Position numbers and translations under genes: made by a program. DNA of 64,000 bases, taken from positions 9,300,001 to 9,364,000 of the forward strand of contig NZ_CP107905.1 in NCBI RefSeq assembly GCF_036014015.1, written 5' to 3'. The notes under the pieces were generated by a model. It searched no databases, was not told where the DNA came from, and worked only from the letters and a program-made list of their open reading frames with translations. Source of the DNA: Streptomyces sp. NBC_00457 (lineage in GTDB: Bacteria > Actinomycetota > Actinomycetes > Streptomycetales > Streptomycetaceae). Shown here piece by piece: positions 1 to 9,315 of the stretch; within the stretch, counting starts at the first letter, position 1, and each line of letters starts with the position of its first letter.

Positions 1-810
1 GCCGCCCGCCGGAATCGCGCCGAACGGGAAGCCGATGAACGGGCCGCGCAGCCACGACTTCCAGGTCCGCCGCACATCCCCGCGGCCCAGCCACGGGCGG
101 CCCACCGGGATCGGCTCACCCGGATTGCGCCGCAGATGCGCCGCCACCCACAGCGCCTCGCCGATCGCGAAGAGGCCCACCGCCACGATCACCACGTCGA
201 TGCCGTCGGCGAGTTGGAGCGAACCGAAGGTGAGACGCTGCTGCCCCGTCATCTGGTCCAGGCCCACCAGGCCGAGCGTCAGGCCGATCAGCAGGGAGGC
301 GAGCCCCCGGATCCGGGACGAGCCCAGCACCGACGTCACGGCGATGAACGCCAGCACCATGATGGCGAAGTAGTCCGGAGCGCCGATGTCCACCGCCAGA
401 TCGGCGACCGTCGGCGCCAGCGCCACCAGCAGGATCGTGCCGATCAGGCCGCCCGCGAAGTGACCGATGGCGGCAGCTGCCAGAGCCTGCGAGCCACGCC
501 CCGACTTGGCCATGGGGTTGCCCTCCATGGCCGCGACCACGGCGGCGCTCTCGCCGGGCGTGTTGAGCAGGATCGAGGTGGTGGAGCCGCCGAACATCGC
601 GCCGTAGTAGATCCCCGCGAACATGATGAACGCGGCGATCGGGTCGAGTCCGTACGTCACCGGCAGCAGCAGAGCGACCGCCATCGCAGGCCCGATGCCG
701 GGCAGGACCCCGATCGCGGTGCCGAGCAGGACACCGAGGGCCGCCCAGAGCAGGTTGACCGGGGTGAGAGCCGTACCGAAGCCGTCCAGAAGGGAGTTGA
801 GGGCGTTCAT
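1..810 (-). CDS. tctA: Tripartite tricarboxylate transporter, large membrane subunit TctA (3' end cut by window edge)
   Basis: This is the large permease subunit of a TTT-family secondary transporter, which imports citrate-like carboxylates with the binding protein TctC and the small subunit TctB. The 270 visible codons hold the family's glycine-rich signatures: [10 protein letters not shown] near residues 36-45 and [20 protein letters not shown] near 68-87. Hydrophobic helices surround both. The ATG at 810 lies 1 nt after the tctB stop, so the genes are probably translationally coupled. The family is usually about 500 residues, so roughly the last 230 lie outside the window. The substrate is not visible; a tricarboxylate is inferred from the family and from the adjacent CitA/CitB-type two-component system. 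Confidence 0.93.
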   Translation of the reverse strand, partial: MNALNSLLDGFGTALTPVNLLWAALGVLLGTAIGVLPGIGPAMAVALLLPVTYGLDPIAAFIMFAGIYYGAMFGGSTTSILLNTPGESAAVVAAMEGNPMAKSGRGSQALAAAAIGHFAGGLIGTILLVALAPTVADLAVDIGAPDYFAIMVLAFIAVTSVLGSSRIRGLASLLIGLTLGLVGLDQMTGQQRLTFGSLQLADGIDVVIVAVGLFAIGEALWVAAHLRRNPGEPIPVGRPWLGRGDVRRTWKSWLRGPFIGFPFGAIPAGG

Positions 811-811
811 G

Positions 812-1348
812 TCACAGCGCTCCCATCAGGGGGCCACCGGGCAGCGGCACTCCGAGCAGGTTGTTGAAGACGGCGTAGGTGACGAGGGAGAGCACGGCCG
901 CGATGAGCGGGTCTCGGTCGATACGGCGGCTACCGAGAGCGAAGGCGGCGCCCCAGAACAGGAGGGCGCCCGCGGCGGGGAAGCCCAGCGGCTCGATGAG
1001 GACGGCGGCACCGAGGAACACCCCGGCGAGCAGCAACACCGTGCGCCCGTCGGCGGGTTCGGACAGGTCGATGTCCTCACCGGTCTCCGCCTGGCCACGG
1101 CCGCCGCGCAGCACGTCCACGGCGAGGAGCGCGGCGATGACGAGAAGCCCGATGCCGACGACGATCGGCACCGTCTTCGGGCCGACGGGACCACGCTGGG
1201 CGATGTCCACGTCCATGGTGAGCGCATCGGTCAGCACCAGCACGCCGAGCGCCAACAGCAGGACGCAGACGCCGAGTTCGGAGTGTTCGCGCAGCCACGA
1301 GCGCCGCTCGGCCGGCTCGGCGGGGGGAGTATCCGTCTGCGTCGTCAC
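812..1348 (-). CDS. tctB: Tripartite tricarboxylate transporter, small membrane subunit TctB
   Basis: A 178-residue integral membrane protein with about four hydrophobic segments, the usual size and topology of TctB. The first helix ([20 protein letters not shown]) follows a polar N-terminus. The GTG at 1348 overlaps the tctC stop as GTGA, which supports this start over longer upstream options. It lies between tctC and tctA in the usual C-B-A order. TctB sequences are poorly conserved, so the call rests on size, membrane pattern and position in the operon. Confidence 0.9.
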   Translation of the reverse strand: MTTQTDTPPAEPAERRSWLREHSELGVCVLLLALGVLVLTDALTMDVDIAQRGPVGPKTVPIVVGIGLLVIAALLAVDVLRGGRGQAETGEDIDLSEPADGRTVLLLAGVFLGAAVLIEPLGFPAAGALLFWGAAFALGSRRIDRDPLIAAVLSLVTYAVFNNLLGVPLPGGPLMGAL

Positions 1349-2331
1349 AGTCCCAGCTCCTTCAGCACCGACACCACGCGCTTGTCCTGGGCGTCCAGGA
1401 AGTCGCCGAACTCCTCGCCGGTCAGAAAGGCGTCCTCCCAACCGTTCTGCTCCAGGGACTTCTGCCACTCGGGGGAGTCGTGGAGCTCCTCGAGGAGCCG
1501 GGTGAGCTTCTCGCGTTCGGCGGCGGACAGGCCGGGCGGGGCGACGATGCCGCGCCAGTTGGTGAAGTTCACGTCGTAGCCCGACTCCTTGAGCGTGGGC
1601 GCGTCCTTGAGCTCGCCGACGCGCTCCGGGCCGGTGACCGCGAGCACCCGCAGCTCGCCCGCCTTGATCTGGTCGAGGTACTCGCCGACGCCGGACACTC
1701 CGAAGCCGACCTTGTTGCCGAGGATCGAGGCGAGCAGCTCACCGCCGCCGTCGAAGGGGATGTAGTTGACCTCCTTCGGCGCGATGCCCGCGGCCCGCGC
1801 CATCAGCATCGGCGCCAGATGGTCGGGCCCGCCGGGCGAGGAGCCACCGCCGACCGGAATCTTGCCCGGGTCGGCCTTCCACGCCTTGATGAGATCGTCG
1901 ATCGTCTTGTACGGGGAGTCCTTGGCGACCACGACCACGTCCTGCTCCTCGGTGAGCCGGGCGATCGGGGTGGTGTCGGCGAGGGTCTTGGGCGCGTGGT
2001 TGGAGCGGGCCGCGCCCACCACCCCGAGCCCCATGGACATCGCGAGCTTGCCGTTGCCGTGCTCGCCCACCAGCCGGGTCAGGCCGACGGTGCCGCCGGC
2101 GCCGGGCAGGTTGAACACCTCGATGGAGTGTGTGAGGTCGGCGTCCTCGGCGTTCTTCGCGGCGGTCCTGGCGGTGATGTCGTAGCCGCCGCCGGGGGTG
2201 TTGGGGACCATGAAGCGCAGGCCCGGGATCTGCGTGCCGGTGTCGGAGCCGCTGCCGGTGGTCAGCAGCGGCGGTGCCACCAGGACCAGCACGGCGGCCC
2301 CGAGCAGGGCGAGCGGGGTGCGCAGACGCAC
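1345..2331 (-). CDS. tctC: Tripartite tricarboxylate transporter substrate-binding protein TctC
   Basis: The extracytoplasmic solute receptor of the TTT system (Bug/TctC family), 328 residues, normal length. The family motif MVPNTPGGGYDITARTAA follows the signal segment, and the VGGGSSPGGPDHLAPML loop matches the ligand-binding lobe. The N-terminus has arginines and then a hydrophobic stretch (TPLALLGAAVLVLVAPP). No lipobox cysteine is visible, unlike many Gram-positive binding proteins, so the protein may be released or held by an uncleaved anchor. GTG 2331 is chosen because AGGTGG lies about 9 nt upstream; in-frame GTGs at 2340 and 2343 are alternatives. It is the first gene of tctCBA, transcribed away from the kinase gene. 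Confidence 0.92.
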   Translation of the reverse strand: MRLRTPLALLGAAVLVLVAPPLLTTGSGSDTGTQIPGLRFMVPNTPGGGYDITARTAAKNAEDADLTHSIEVFNLPGAGGTVGLTRLVGEHGNGKLAMSMGLGVVGAARSNHAPKTLADTTPIARLTEEQDVVVVAKDSPYKTIDDLIKAWKADPGKIPVGGGSSPGGPDHLAPMLMARAAGIAPKEVNYIPFDGGGELLASILGNKVGFGVSGVGEYLDQIKAGELRVLAVTGPERVGELKDAPTLKESGYDVNFTNWRGIVAPPGLSAAEREKLTRLLEELHDSPEWQKSLEQNGWEDAFLTGEEFGDFLDAQDKRVVSVLKELGL

Positions 2332-2373
2332 GAGTGCCACCACCTGTCGGTCGATGCGGGTTTGTGGAGCGTG

Positions 2374-2386
2374 ATGTGGGCCACAT
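2374..2386. promoter_or_regulatory. 13-bp palindrome between tctC and the sensor kinase gene
   Basis: ATGTGG-G-CCACAT is a perfect inverted repeat about 43 bp upstream of the tctC start, in the divergent region shared with the kinase gene. It is a candidate site for the adjacent CitB-like response regulator or for another regulator. No binding specificity can be read from sequence alone. Confidence 0.35.
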
Positions 2387-2548
2387 GGTGCACGGGCGGC
2401 GACGGCCTGTCTCGCTTCCGGAACCAACGGAGGTTTTGGTCTTTGTGTCAGCGGCAGGGCGGCGACGGATGTCTTCCCCCGCTCCCTGGCCAAGGCCATC
2501 ATGGGGCCGTCCCGGCACCCGAACCACCAGGTCAGAGATGAGCAGGTC

Positions 2549-4174
2549 GTGGTCACCACCTTCCGTCGCCAGACCCTCGCGGGCGAGATGCTGGTGCTCC
2601 AACTCGCCATCGTCGTGGTCGTGTTGGTGGCAGTCGCCGCCGTCTCCCTTGCCCAGTCCGAGGCAACCTTCAACCGCGTGGAGGGCCGCCGCGTCGCCGC
2701 GCTGGCCGAGCAACTGGCCGCCACGCCCCTGGTGCGCAGCCAGCTCACCCAGCCCCTGCCGCAGGAAGCCCTCGCTCCACTGGTGAACTCCATGCAGACC
2801 CAGTCCGGAGTCACCTCGGTGACCGTGGCCGACGCCGCGGGCCGGATCGTCAGTTCCACCAACGCCACGGTGATCGGCGACCGGCTGCCCCTCGGCGAGG
2901 GCGCCGCGGCGGGGCGCGGCTGGTCGGGGCCGCTGACGCTGGACGGCAGCCACGAGCTGGTGGCCCAGGTGCCCGTCCTCGGGGCGACGCGGCAGAACCT
3001 CGGCCGGCACCTCGGCACGGTGATGATCGGCGAGGCCGACCCGACGGTGTGGCAGCGCCTCAGCGGCGCGTCCTCCTACCTCCTCGCGTACCTGGGCATC
3101 GCCAGCGGCCTCGGCGTGGCCGGCTCCTGGCTGCTCGCCCGGCGCGTGAAACGGCAGACACTCGGCCTGGAGCCCCGCGAGATCACCGGGCTGGCCGAAC
3201 ACCGCGAGGCCATGCTGTACGGCATCGCCGAGGGCGTGATCGCCCTGGACCCGGCGGCCCGGCTGACCCTCGTCAACGAGATGGGCCGGACCCTGCTCGA
3301 CCTGCCCGAGGAGTGCGTGGGCCGGAGCCTTGACCAGCTCGGCATCGAGGGACGGCTGCGGGACGTCCTCGCCGGGGCCACGCCCGACCAGGGGGACCAG
3401 GTCGTCGTACGCCACGGCCGCGTCCTGGTGATGAACCGGATGACCGTGGCCAAGGACGGCCGTCTGCTCGGCTCCGTCACCACCCTGCGCGACCGCACCG
3501 AACTAGCCCGCCTGGAGCGGGAGATCGGCTCCTTCCGCAGTTCGTCGGAGCTGCTGCGCGCGCAGGCCCACGAGTTCGCCAACCAGCTGCACACCATCTC
3601 CGGGCTCATCCAGATCGGCGAACAGGACGAGGTGGTCCGCTACATCCGCGCCCTGAGCCGGCACCGGCAGTCGCTGGACATCACCCTCAGCCGCCGGGTC
3701 CGCGACACCGCCGTCGCCGCCCTGCTGACCGCGAAGGCCTCCCTCGCCGCCGAACGGAAGGTCACGCTGCGGATCTCGGACGACACCGCGCTCGACCGGC
3801 TCACCCCGGAGGACGCCGCCGACGTGGCGACCGTGGTCGGCAACCTCGTCGACAACGCCGTGGACGCCGCGGCGCACGACGGCGGACGCTGGGTCGAGGT
3901 CGGGTTGCGGCAGGACGCCTCCAGTGTGGAGATCGTCGTACGGGATTCAGGTCCCGGCGTGGCACCGGAACTCGCCCAGGAAGTGTTCCAGCACGGCTTC
4001 ACCACCAAGGCCGCCCAGGAGGGCGAGCGCGGCATAGGCCTGGCGCTGACCCGGCTGGTCTGCGAACGTCACGGCGGTGAGATCTCGGTGACCAACACCC
4101 CCGACGGGGCCATGTTCACCGCGCGCATGACCGTCAGCCACCTCACCGACGCGGTGGCGGAAGGAGCGACATGA
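2549..4174 (+). CDS. CitA/DcuS-type sensor histidine kinase
   Basis: A membrane sensor kinase for an external carboxylate, expected to control tctCBA. An N-terminal helix (LAGEMLVLQLAIVVVVLVAV) and a second helix (LLAYLGIASGLGVAGSWLLA) flank an extracytoplasmic sensor domain of about 140 residues. A cytoplasmic PAS-like domain follows, then the H-box AQAHEFANQLHTI with phospho-acceptor His about residue 341. The ATPase motifs are NLVDNAVDAA, DSGPGVAPEL and GERGIGLALT. The H-box variant is the CitA/DcuS subclass. GTG 2549 has AGCAGG about 5 nt upstream and gives a typical short N-terminus; ATG 2501 is an alternative adding 16 residues. The stop overlaps the next gene by 4 nt. Confidence 0.92.
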   Translation: MVTTFRRQTLAGEMLVLQLAIVVVVLVAVAAVSLAQSEATFNRVEGRRVAALAEQLAATPLVRSQLTQPLPQEALAPLVNSMQTQSGVTSVTVADAAGRIVSSTNATVIGDRLPLGEGAAAGRGWSGPLTLDGSHELVAQVPVLGATRQNLGRHLGTVMIGEADPTVWQRLSGASSYLLAYLGIASGLGVAGSWLLARRVKRQTLGLEPREITGLAEHREAMLYGIAEGVIALDPAARLTLVNEMGRTLLDLPEECVGRSLDQLGIEGRLRDVLAGATPDQGDQVVVRHGRVLVMNRMTVAKDGRLLGSVTTLRDRTELARLEREIGSFRSSSELLRAQAHEFANQLHTISGLIQIGEQDEVVRYIRALSRHRQSLDITLSRRVRDTAVAALLTAKASLAAERKVTLRISDDTALDRLTPEDAADVATVVGNLVDNAVDAAAHDGGRWVEVGLRQDASSVEIVVRDSGPGVAPELAQEVFQHGFTTKAAQEGERGIGLALTRLVCERHGGEISVTNTPDGAMFTARMTVSHLTDAVAEGAT

Positions 4175-4884
4175 CCGACGACCCGAACCGGATAGGCGTC
4201 CTCATCGTCGACGACGACTTCATGGTGGCCAGAGTTCACCGCACTTTCGTCGAACGCGTCCCGCCCTTCACCGTCGTCGGCGTCGCCACCACCGGCGAGG
4301 AGGCCATCGCCGCCGTCGACGCACTCCGCCCGGACGTCGTCCTGCTCGACCTCTACCTGCCCGACGTCTTCGGTCTCGACGTCATCCCCCGGCTGCGCAC
4401 CGCCGGCCACGACTGCGACATCATCGTGATCAGTGCCGCGCGGGAGGGCGATACGGTACGCCGGGCCGTGCGCCGCGGCGTCGTCGACTACCTGCTGAAA
4501 CCGTTCGAGTTCCAGGACCTGCGCTCCCGACTGGAGCGGTACGCCGCCCAGCGCGGCCGGCTGCTCACCACGGTCGTCCGCAGCCAGGCCGACGTGGACC
4601 GGGTCATGGCCGGAGGCACGGCACCGGTGCCGGCGGTCAGCCCGCTGCCCAAGGGGATGAGCGTGGAGACCGCCGACCTCATCGAGCGCACCCTCCGCGA
4701 CTGCGCCGGCACCCTGTCCGCCTCCGAGTGCGCGACCCTGACCGGTGTCTCCCGGGTGAGCGCCCGACGCTACCTGGAGTACTTCCACACCACCGGCCAC
4801 GCGGAGGTCTCCCTGCGCTACGGCGCGGCAGGGCGCCCCGAACGCCGCTACCGGTTCCGCGGGCAGCCCGCCGTCATGCGGTGA
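4171..4884 (+). CDS. CitB/DcuR-type response regulator
   Basis: A 237-residue response regulator partnered with the upstream kinase (ATGA overlap). The receiver domain has the acidic pocket VDDD (13-16), phospho-acceptor Asp about 60 in VLLDLYLPD, and a conserved Lys in LLKPFEF. The C-terminus carries a helix-turn-helix (LSASECATLTGVSRVSARRY) like that of CitB/DcuR/DctR regulators. The likely target is the divergent tctCBA promoter. Its last 11 bp overlap the 3' end of the convergent IolH-like gene. Confidence 0.92.
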   Translation: MTDDPNRIGVLIVDDDFMVARVHRTFVERVPPFTVVGVATTGEEAIAAVDALRPDVVLLDLYLPDVFGLDVIPRLRTAGHDCDIIVISAAREGDTVRRAVRRGVVDYLLKPFEFQDLRSRLERYAAQRGRLLTTVVRSQADVDRVMAGGTAPVPAVSPLPKGMSVETADLIERTLRDCAGTLSASECATLTGVSRVSARRYLEYFHTTGHAEVSLRYGAAGRPERRYRFRGQPAVMR

Positions 4885-5740
4885 GCTCCTTGCGGATGCG
4901 GTCCAGCATGAACGCCGCGGAGTCGCGGGCCCGTTCCTCCCAGGCGAAGACGCAGGACGTGGCGACGCCGTCGAAGTCCAGCTCCCGCAGGGTGCCGAAG
5001 AAGGCGTCCCAGTCGACCTCGCCCTGGCCGATGTCGAGGTGCTGGTGGATACGGGCCGGGGTGCCGGGCGGATTGAGGATGTAGCGCAGGCCCGAGGAAC
5101 CCTTGTGGTTGAAGGAGTCAGCGATGTGCACGTGCTGGAGCTTGTCGCCCGCGTAGCGCATCATCGCCGCGATGTCGGCCGTGGGGTCGGCTCCCGAGAG
5201 GTGGAAGGTGTGCGGGGCGCAGTAGAGGTAGTTCACCCAGGGCTTGTTGATCGCGCGGACCAGGTCGACCGCGGGGGTGTTCTCCTCACAGAAGTCGTCC
5301 GGGTGGGCCTCCAGGTTCAGAGCGATGCCTTCGCGCTCGAACACCGGCAGCAGTTCCTCCAGCGAGCGCCAGAACGCGGCCTCGCTCTCGGCGGCGCGCT
5401 CCGGACGGCCGTTGAACTCGCTGTTCATCAGCGGGCATTCGAGGTCGGCGGTGATCTCGATCATCCGCTTCCAGTAGCGGACGGCGGCCTGCCGCTCGGT
5501 CTCGTCGGGCGAGGACCACTTGTACAGCGGCAGCACGGAGGACAGCTGGACACCGTGGGCGCGCAGGGAGTTCTTCAGCTCCGCGATCCGCTCGTCGTCC
5601 GCCCGCGGATGCACGAAGAACGGCATGAAGTCGTCTCGCGGCGACAACTCGATGTACTCGTAGCCGAGTTCGGCGACGGTGCGCACCATTTCGTCGATGG
5701 GGAGCGCACGGAGCATGTACGGGTCGAGGGCGATCTTCAT
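4874..5740 (-). CDS. IolH-like sugar phosphate isomerase/epimerase (TIM barrel)
   Basis: A 288-residue TIM-barrel protein of the AP-endonuclease-2/xylose-isomerase-like family. Stretches such as [49 protein letters not shown] and [15 protein letters not shown] resemble IolH-type proteins of inositol clusters and hold the Glu, His and Asp residues expected to bind a divalent metal. The exact reaction of IolH proteins is not settled, so the role (isomerising a keto-polyol intermediate) is inferred. ATG 5740 overlaps the stop of the preceding dehydrogenase gene (ATGA), which fixes the start. Last gene of the cluster; its 3' end overlaps the convergent response regulator by 11 bp. Confidence 0.85.
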   Translation of the reverse strand: MKIALDPYMLRALPIDEMVRTVAELGYEYIELSPRDDFMPFFVHPRADDERIAELKNSLRAHGVQLSSVLPLYKWSSPDETERQAAVRYWKRMIEITADLECPLMNSEFNGRPERAAESEAAFWRSLEELLPVFEREGIALNLEAHPDDFCEENTPAVDLVRAINKPWVNYLYCAPHTFHLSGADPTADIAAMMRYAGDKLQHVHIADSFNHKGSSGLRYILNPPGTPARIHQHLDIGQGEVDWDAFFGTLRELDFDGVATSCVFAWEERARDSAAFMLDRIRKELTA

Positions 5741-6753
5741 GCGACGCCTCCGTAGAGGGTCGGGCGGGGCTTGAGGTCCGTGGCGACGACGCGGCCCGAC
5801 TCCAGGGCCTCGACGGTCGCGCTGGTGATGACGGTGGCGGCGTAGCCGTCCCACGCGGACGGGCCGGTGGGCTCGGTACCGGACGCGACCGCGGCGATCC
5901 ACTCACGGAACTCGGCGTCGAAGGCGTCGGCGAACCGGCCCACCCAGTCCGTGAGGACCTCCGTGCTGTGCTGTCCCGCGCCGCGCACACCGACCGCGGC
6001 CGGGTCGGGCAGCCGGACGAGCCCCTCCTCGCCGACCGCCTCGCACTGGATGTCGTATCCGTACTGGCAGTTGACGAAGACCTCCAGGTCGATGCGGACG
6101 CCCTTGGCGGTCTCGAAGAGCATGATCTGCGGGTCCTTCAGGTGCGCGAACCGCTTGCTCGTGGCGCGCGGGGTGACCACCTGCGTGGAGACGATCTCGT
6201 CGTCGAGCAGCCAGCGCAGCACATCCACCTCGTGCACCGCGGTGTCCAGGGCGGCCATGGAGGAGATGTACGACTCCGGGACGGTCGGGTTGCGGTGGGC
6301 GCAGTGCACGATCAGCGGCTCACCGATGCGGCCGGCGTCGATGACCTGCTTCATCTGCCGGTATCCGGCGTCGTAGCGGCGCATGAACCCGACCTGGACC
6401 AGGCGGCGGCCGTGTGCCGTCTCCGCCTCGATGATCTTCAGACAGTCCTCGGCGGTCGTGGCGAGGGGCTTCTCGCAGAACACCGGCTTCCCCGCGGCTA
6501 TCGCGTTCAGCACATGCTCGGCGTGGGTCGGCCCCCAGGACGTCACGAGGACGGCGTCCACGTCGTCGGCCGCGATCACCGCCGCGCCGTCGGCCACCAC
6601 CCGGGCGCCGACCGGCGCCGCCGCCTGAGCGGCGCGGGCGGCGTCGATGTCCGTGACGGCGGTGACACGGGCGCCGGCGACGGTGTCGGTGAGCCGCCGG
6701 ATGTGCTCCTTGCCGATCCAGCCGGTGCCGATGACTCCTACACGTACAGTCAT
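5737..6753 (-). CDS. Gfo/Idh/MocA oxidoreductase, inositol 2-dehydrogenase-like
   Basis: A 338-residue NAD(P)-dependent sugar/polyol dehydrogenase. The N-terminal Rossmann motif is [15 protein letters not shown], and the conserved CEKPLATT segment contributes the catalytic Lys region. The [12 protein letters not shown] helix matches the C-terminal dehydrogenase domain of IolG-type enzymes. With the IolH- and IolE-like neighbours the likely reaction is oxidation of an inositol to an inosose, but substrate specificity in this family cannot be read from sequence. It starts 13 nt after the transporter stop and is coupled by ATGA overlap to the next gene. Confidence 0.87.
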   Translation of the reverse strand: MTVRVGVIGTGWIGKEHIRRLTDTVAGARVTAVTDIDAARAAQAAAPVGARVVADGAAVIAADDVDAVLVTSWGPTHAEHVLNAIAAGKPVFCEKPLATTAEDCLKIIEAETAHGRRLVQVGFMRRYDAGYRQMKQVIDAGRIGEPLIVHCAHRNPTVPESYISSMAALDTAVHEVDVLRWLLDDEIVSTQVVTPRATSKRFAHLKDPQIMLFETAKGVRIDLEVFVNCQYGYDIQCEAVGEEGLVRLPDPAAVGVRGAGQHSTEVLTDWVGRFADAFDAEFREWIAAVASGTEPTGPSAWDGYAATVITSATVEALESGRVVATDLKPRPTLYGGVA

Positions 6754-6766
6754 GAACGTTTCCTAA

Positions 6767-8191
6767 CTAGGCGTAACGCGCCCGGAGTTCGGCTTCGAGG
6801 GTTTCCAGTGAGCGGCCCTTGGTCTCGGGGACGTAGAGCTTCACGAAGATGAGCGAGAAGATTCCCGCCACCACGAAGAGGAAGAAGGTGTTGGAGATCC
6901 CGATCCCGGAGACCAGGGACGGGAAGACCAGGCCGATCGCGAAGTTGGTCAGCCACAGCACCACGGCCGCGATGCCCATCCCGAAGCCACGCATCCGCAT
7001 CGGGAAGATCTCCGACAGCATCAGCCAGGTCACCGGCGAGATCGCGCCCTGCTGGAAGGCGAGGAAGGTGACCGTCATGGCGAGCACGGCATACGCCCGT
7101 CCGTCACCGGAGGGCAGCACAAGGGAGAACACGCCGATCAGCAACAGGGCTGCGGTCGTACCGATCTGACCGGTCATCAGCATCGGGCGGCGGTTCACGC
7201 GGCTCAGCAGCCAGATGCCGACGAAGGTGGCCAGCACCGAGATCACGCCGTTGGCGATGTTCGCGGTCAGCGCGCTGTCGGCGGCGAAACCGGCGTCGGT
7301 GAGGATCTGAGTGCCGTAGTACATGATCGTGTTGACGCCGGTGATCTGCTGCACGATCGCGATGCCGAAGCCGACGAACATCAGCTTGCGGAGCCACGGG
7401 GTGGCCTTCATGTCCTGCCAGCCGCCGAGCTTCTCCTGCTCCTCCTTGACCGCGAGCGCGGACACCTCGGCCAGTTCGGCCTCCGCTCGCTGCTGCGACC
7501 GCACCTGCTTGAGCACTTCAAGGGCCTCGCCGAAGCGCGTCTTGGAGGCGAGCCACCGCGGGCTCTCCGGCATCACCAGCATGCCGAACCACAGCACGAC
7601 GGCCGGGATCGTGGCGATCACCAGCATCCAGCGCCAGACACCGCCGGACTCGCCGCCCACCCGGGCGATGATCGCGTTCGAGGTGAATGCCAGCAACTGG
7701 CCGCTGACGATCATGAGTTCGTTCCGCGTCACCAGCGCGCCGCGCCGCTCGGCGGGGGAGATCTCCGCGAGATACACGGGCACGGTCACCGAGGCGCCGC
7801 CGACCGCGAGACCCAGCACGAACCGCGCCACGACCATGACCGCGGTGGTCGGCGCGAGCGTGCAGCCGAGCGCACCGACGAAGAACAGCACCGCGAGAAC
7901 GAGGATCGTACGGCGCCGTCCTCGCGCGTCCGACAGCCGCCCGCCGGTCACCGCGCCCAGGGCCGCGCCCAGCAGCAGCGAACTGGTGACCATGCCCTCG
8001 GTGACCGCGGTCAGACCCAGGTCGTCCGTCATGTAGGGCAGCGCGCCGTTGATGACGCCGGTGTCGTAACCGAAGAGCAGTCCGCCGAAGGTGGCGATGA
8101 TCGTGATGAGCCGCAGCCTGCGGGAGACGGCCGGCGGAGCGTCGTCCGCCGGCGTGACGGCTGTCTTGAGCGCGTCGTTCCTGACGTCCAT
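6767..8191 (-). CDS. MFS sugar-porter-family transporter (inositol/sugar uptake)
   Basis: A 474-residue, 12-helix proton symporter. Sugar-porter signatures are present: GRLSDARGRRR in the loop 2-3 region, PESPRWLA before the central loop, QQITGVNTIMYY in helix 7 and the terminal PETKGRSLETLEAEL. ATG 8191 (start MDVRNDALK) follows the GGTAAGGGGGG purine stretch; an upstream ATG at 8245 would overlap the previous gene heavily. IolT-type inositol transporters belong to this family, and the cluster favours an inositol or related polyol as substrate. Confidence 0.9.
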   Translation of the reverse strand: MDVRNDALKTAVTPADDAPPAVSRRLRLITIIATFGGLLFGYDTGVINGALPYMTDDLGLTAVTEGMVTSSLLLGAALGAVTGGRLSDARGRRRTILVLAVLFFVGALGCTLAPTTAVMVVARFVLGLAVGGASVTVPVYLAEISPAERRGALVTRNELMIVSGQLLAFTSNAIIARVGGESGGVWRWMLVIATIPAVVLWFGMLVMPESPRWLASKTRFGEALEVLKQVRSQQRAEAELAEVSALAVKEEQEKLGGWQDMKATPWLRKLMFVGFGIAIVQQITGVNTIMYYGTQILTDAGFAADSALTANIANGVISVLATFVGIWLLSRVNRRPMLMTGQIGTTAALLLIGVFSLVLPSGDGRAYAVLAMTVTFLAFQQGAISPVTWLMLSEIFPMRMRGFGMGIAAVVLWLTNFAIGLVFPSLVSGIGISNTFFLFVVAGIFSLIFVKLYVPETKGRSLETLEAELRARYA

Positions 8192-8202
8192 GGCAGCCCC
8201 CC

Positions 8203-9153
8203 TTACCGGTCGACGGTCGGACGTCGCGTGCCGGACAGACCGCACCCGGACAGATGCTCACGCGTGCTCACCGCGATGGGCAGCGGCACCTCGGGAGCGC
8301 ACGGGTACAGATCCTGCTCGACGATCACGAACAACTCCGCGTCGAGCCTTGCGAGTTCGGCCACGACATCGGCGGGCTTGGGCACCCCGGCGGGCGGCGA
8401 CACGCACACCCCGCGTTTGACGGCCTCCCCGAAGGAGAGGTTCTCGGCGGCGACCTGGGCGAGGATCTCCGGGTCCATCTGCTTGATGTGCACATAGCCG
8501 ACGCGCTCGCCGAACCGGCGGATCAGGTCGAGGTTGTCGCCGCCGCCGTAGGCGACGTGCCCGGTGTCCAGGCACAGATTGGTGTACCGGGAGTCCGACT
8601 CGTTCAGCAGCCGCTCGATCTCCGGCTGCGTCTGGACGTGGCTGTCGGCATGCGGATGGACGACGAGCCGTATGTCGTACTCGTCGAGCAGCAGCTTCCC
8701 GAGCCGGTCGGCGGCCTTGCCGAACCCGGCCCACTGCTGGGCGGTCAGCTCGGGCGGCTCCGTGAACGCGCCGGTCTTCTCGTCCCGGTACATCGGCGGG
8801 ATGAGGACCAGGTGGTGGGCGCCCGCGGCGGCGGTCAGCGCCGCGACCTGGCGGACATGGGCGAGCATCTCGTCCCAGACCTCGGCCCGGTGCAGCGCGC
8901 CGAACGCGGTGCCGCCGGAGACCCGCAGACCACGGGCGTCGAGTTCGTCCTTCAGCCGCAGGGGATCGGTGGGGAGGTAGCCGTACGGGCCGAGTTCGAG
9001 CCACTGGTAGCCGGCCGCGGCCAGCTCGTCGAGGAAGCGGGTGTACGACACCTGGTGCTCGTCCTCGGGGAACCAGACGCCCCAGGAGTCGGGGGCGGAG
9101 CCCAGGCAGAGGTTGCCTGCGGTGGTGCGGAGCGGCGATGGCGCCGTTGCCAT
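8203..9153 (-). CDS. IolE-like inosose dehydratase / TIM-barrel isomerase
   Basis: A 316-residue TIM-barrel protein. The segment LGSAPDSWGVWFPED near the N-terminus is characteristic of actinobacterial proteins annotated as IolE-like (myo-inosose-2 dehydratase). Metal-binding residues sit in LVVHPHADSH, CLDTGHVAYGG and VGYVHIKQMD. ATG 9153 has GAAAGGCACC upstream; ATG 9177 would add 8 residues. It is the promoter-proximal gene of the operon running down to 4874, divergent from the LacI gene. The cluster lacks iolB, iolC and iolD here, so the dehydratase function is inferred. Confidence 0.85.
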   Translation of the reverse strand: MATAPSPLRTTAGNLCLGSAPDSWGVWFPEDEHQVSYTRFLDELAAAGYQWLELGPYGYLPTDPLRLKDELDARGLRVSGGTAFGALHRAEVWDEMLAHVRQVAALTAAAGAHHLVLIPPMYRDEKTGAFTEPPELTAQQWAGFGKAADRLGKLLLDEYDIRLVVHPHADSHVQTQPEIERLLNESDSRYTNLCLDTGHVAYGGGDNLDLIRRFGERVGYVHIKQMDPEILAQVAAENLSFGEAVKRGVCVSPPAGVPKPADVVAELARLDAELFVIVEQDLYPCAPEVPLPIAVSTREHLSGCGLSGTRRPTVDR

Positions 9154-9191
9154 GGCGGTGCCTTTCGATGGGGGCATCGAGATGTGCTGTC

Positions 9192-9217
9192 GCGCGCTAC
9201 TAGCGCGCTCTAGTGCG
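9192..9217. promoter_or_regulatory. Two overlapping LacI-type operator candidates
   Basis: GCGCGCTA-C-TAGCGCGC (9192-9208) is a perfect 17-bp inverted repeat with a single central base. It runs into CGCTCTAGTGCG (9206-9217), a second palindrome with one mismatched pair. Both lie about 40-65 bp upstream of the IolE-like start and about 100 bp upstream of the LacI gene. LacI-family regulators bind odd- or even-centred palindromes of this kind, so autoregulation plus control of the catabolic operon is likely. Confidence 0.6.
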
Positions 9218-9315
9218 AGTACGATGACCCCTGTCCAAATGTCATGTCAATAGTTTGTTGCCGGGGGATTTCGCGGCAGACCGTAAGGTGGCCGCGTCGA
9301 AGGGTGGGTGCGCAG

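Noticed and set aside
1345..3018. A long N-terminal extension of tctC reaching into the kinase gene
   Set aside because: The extra 229 residues lie antisense to the kinase and show no family match; the real protein starts at the signal segment near 2331.
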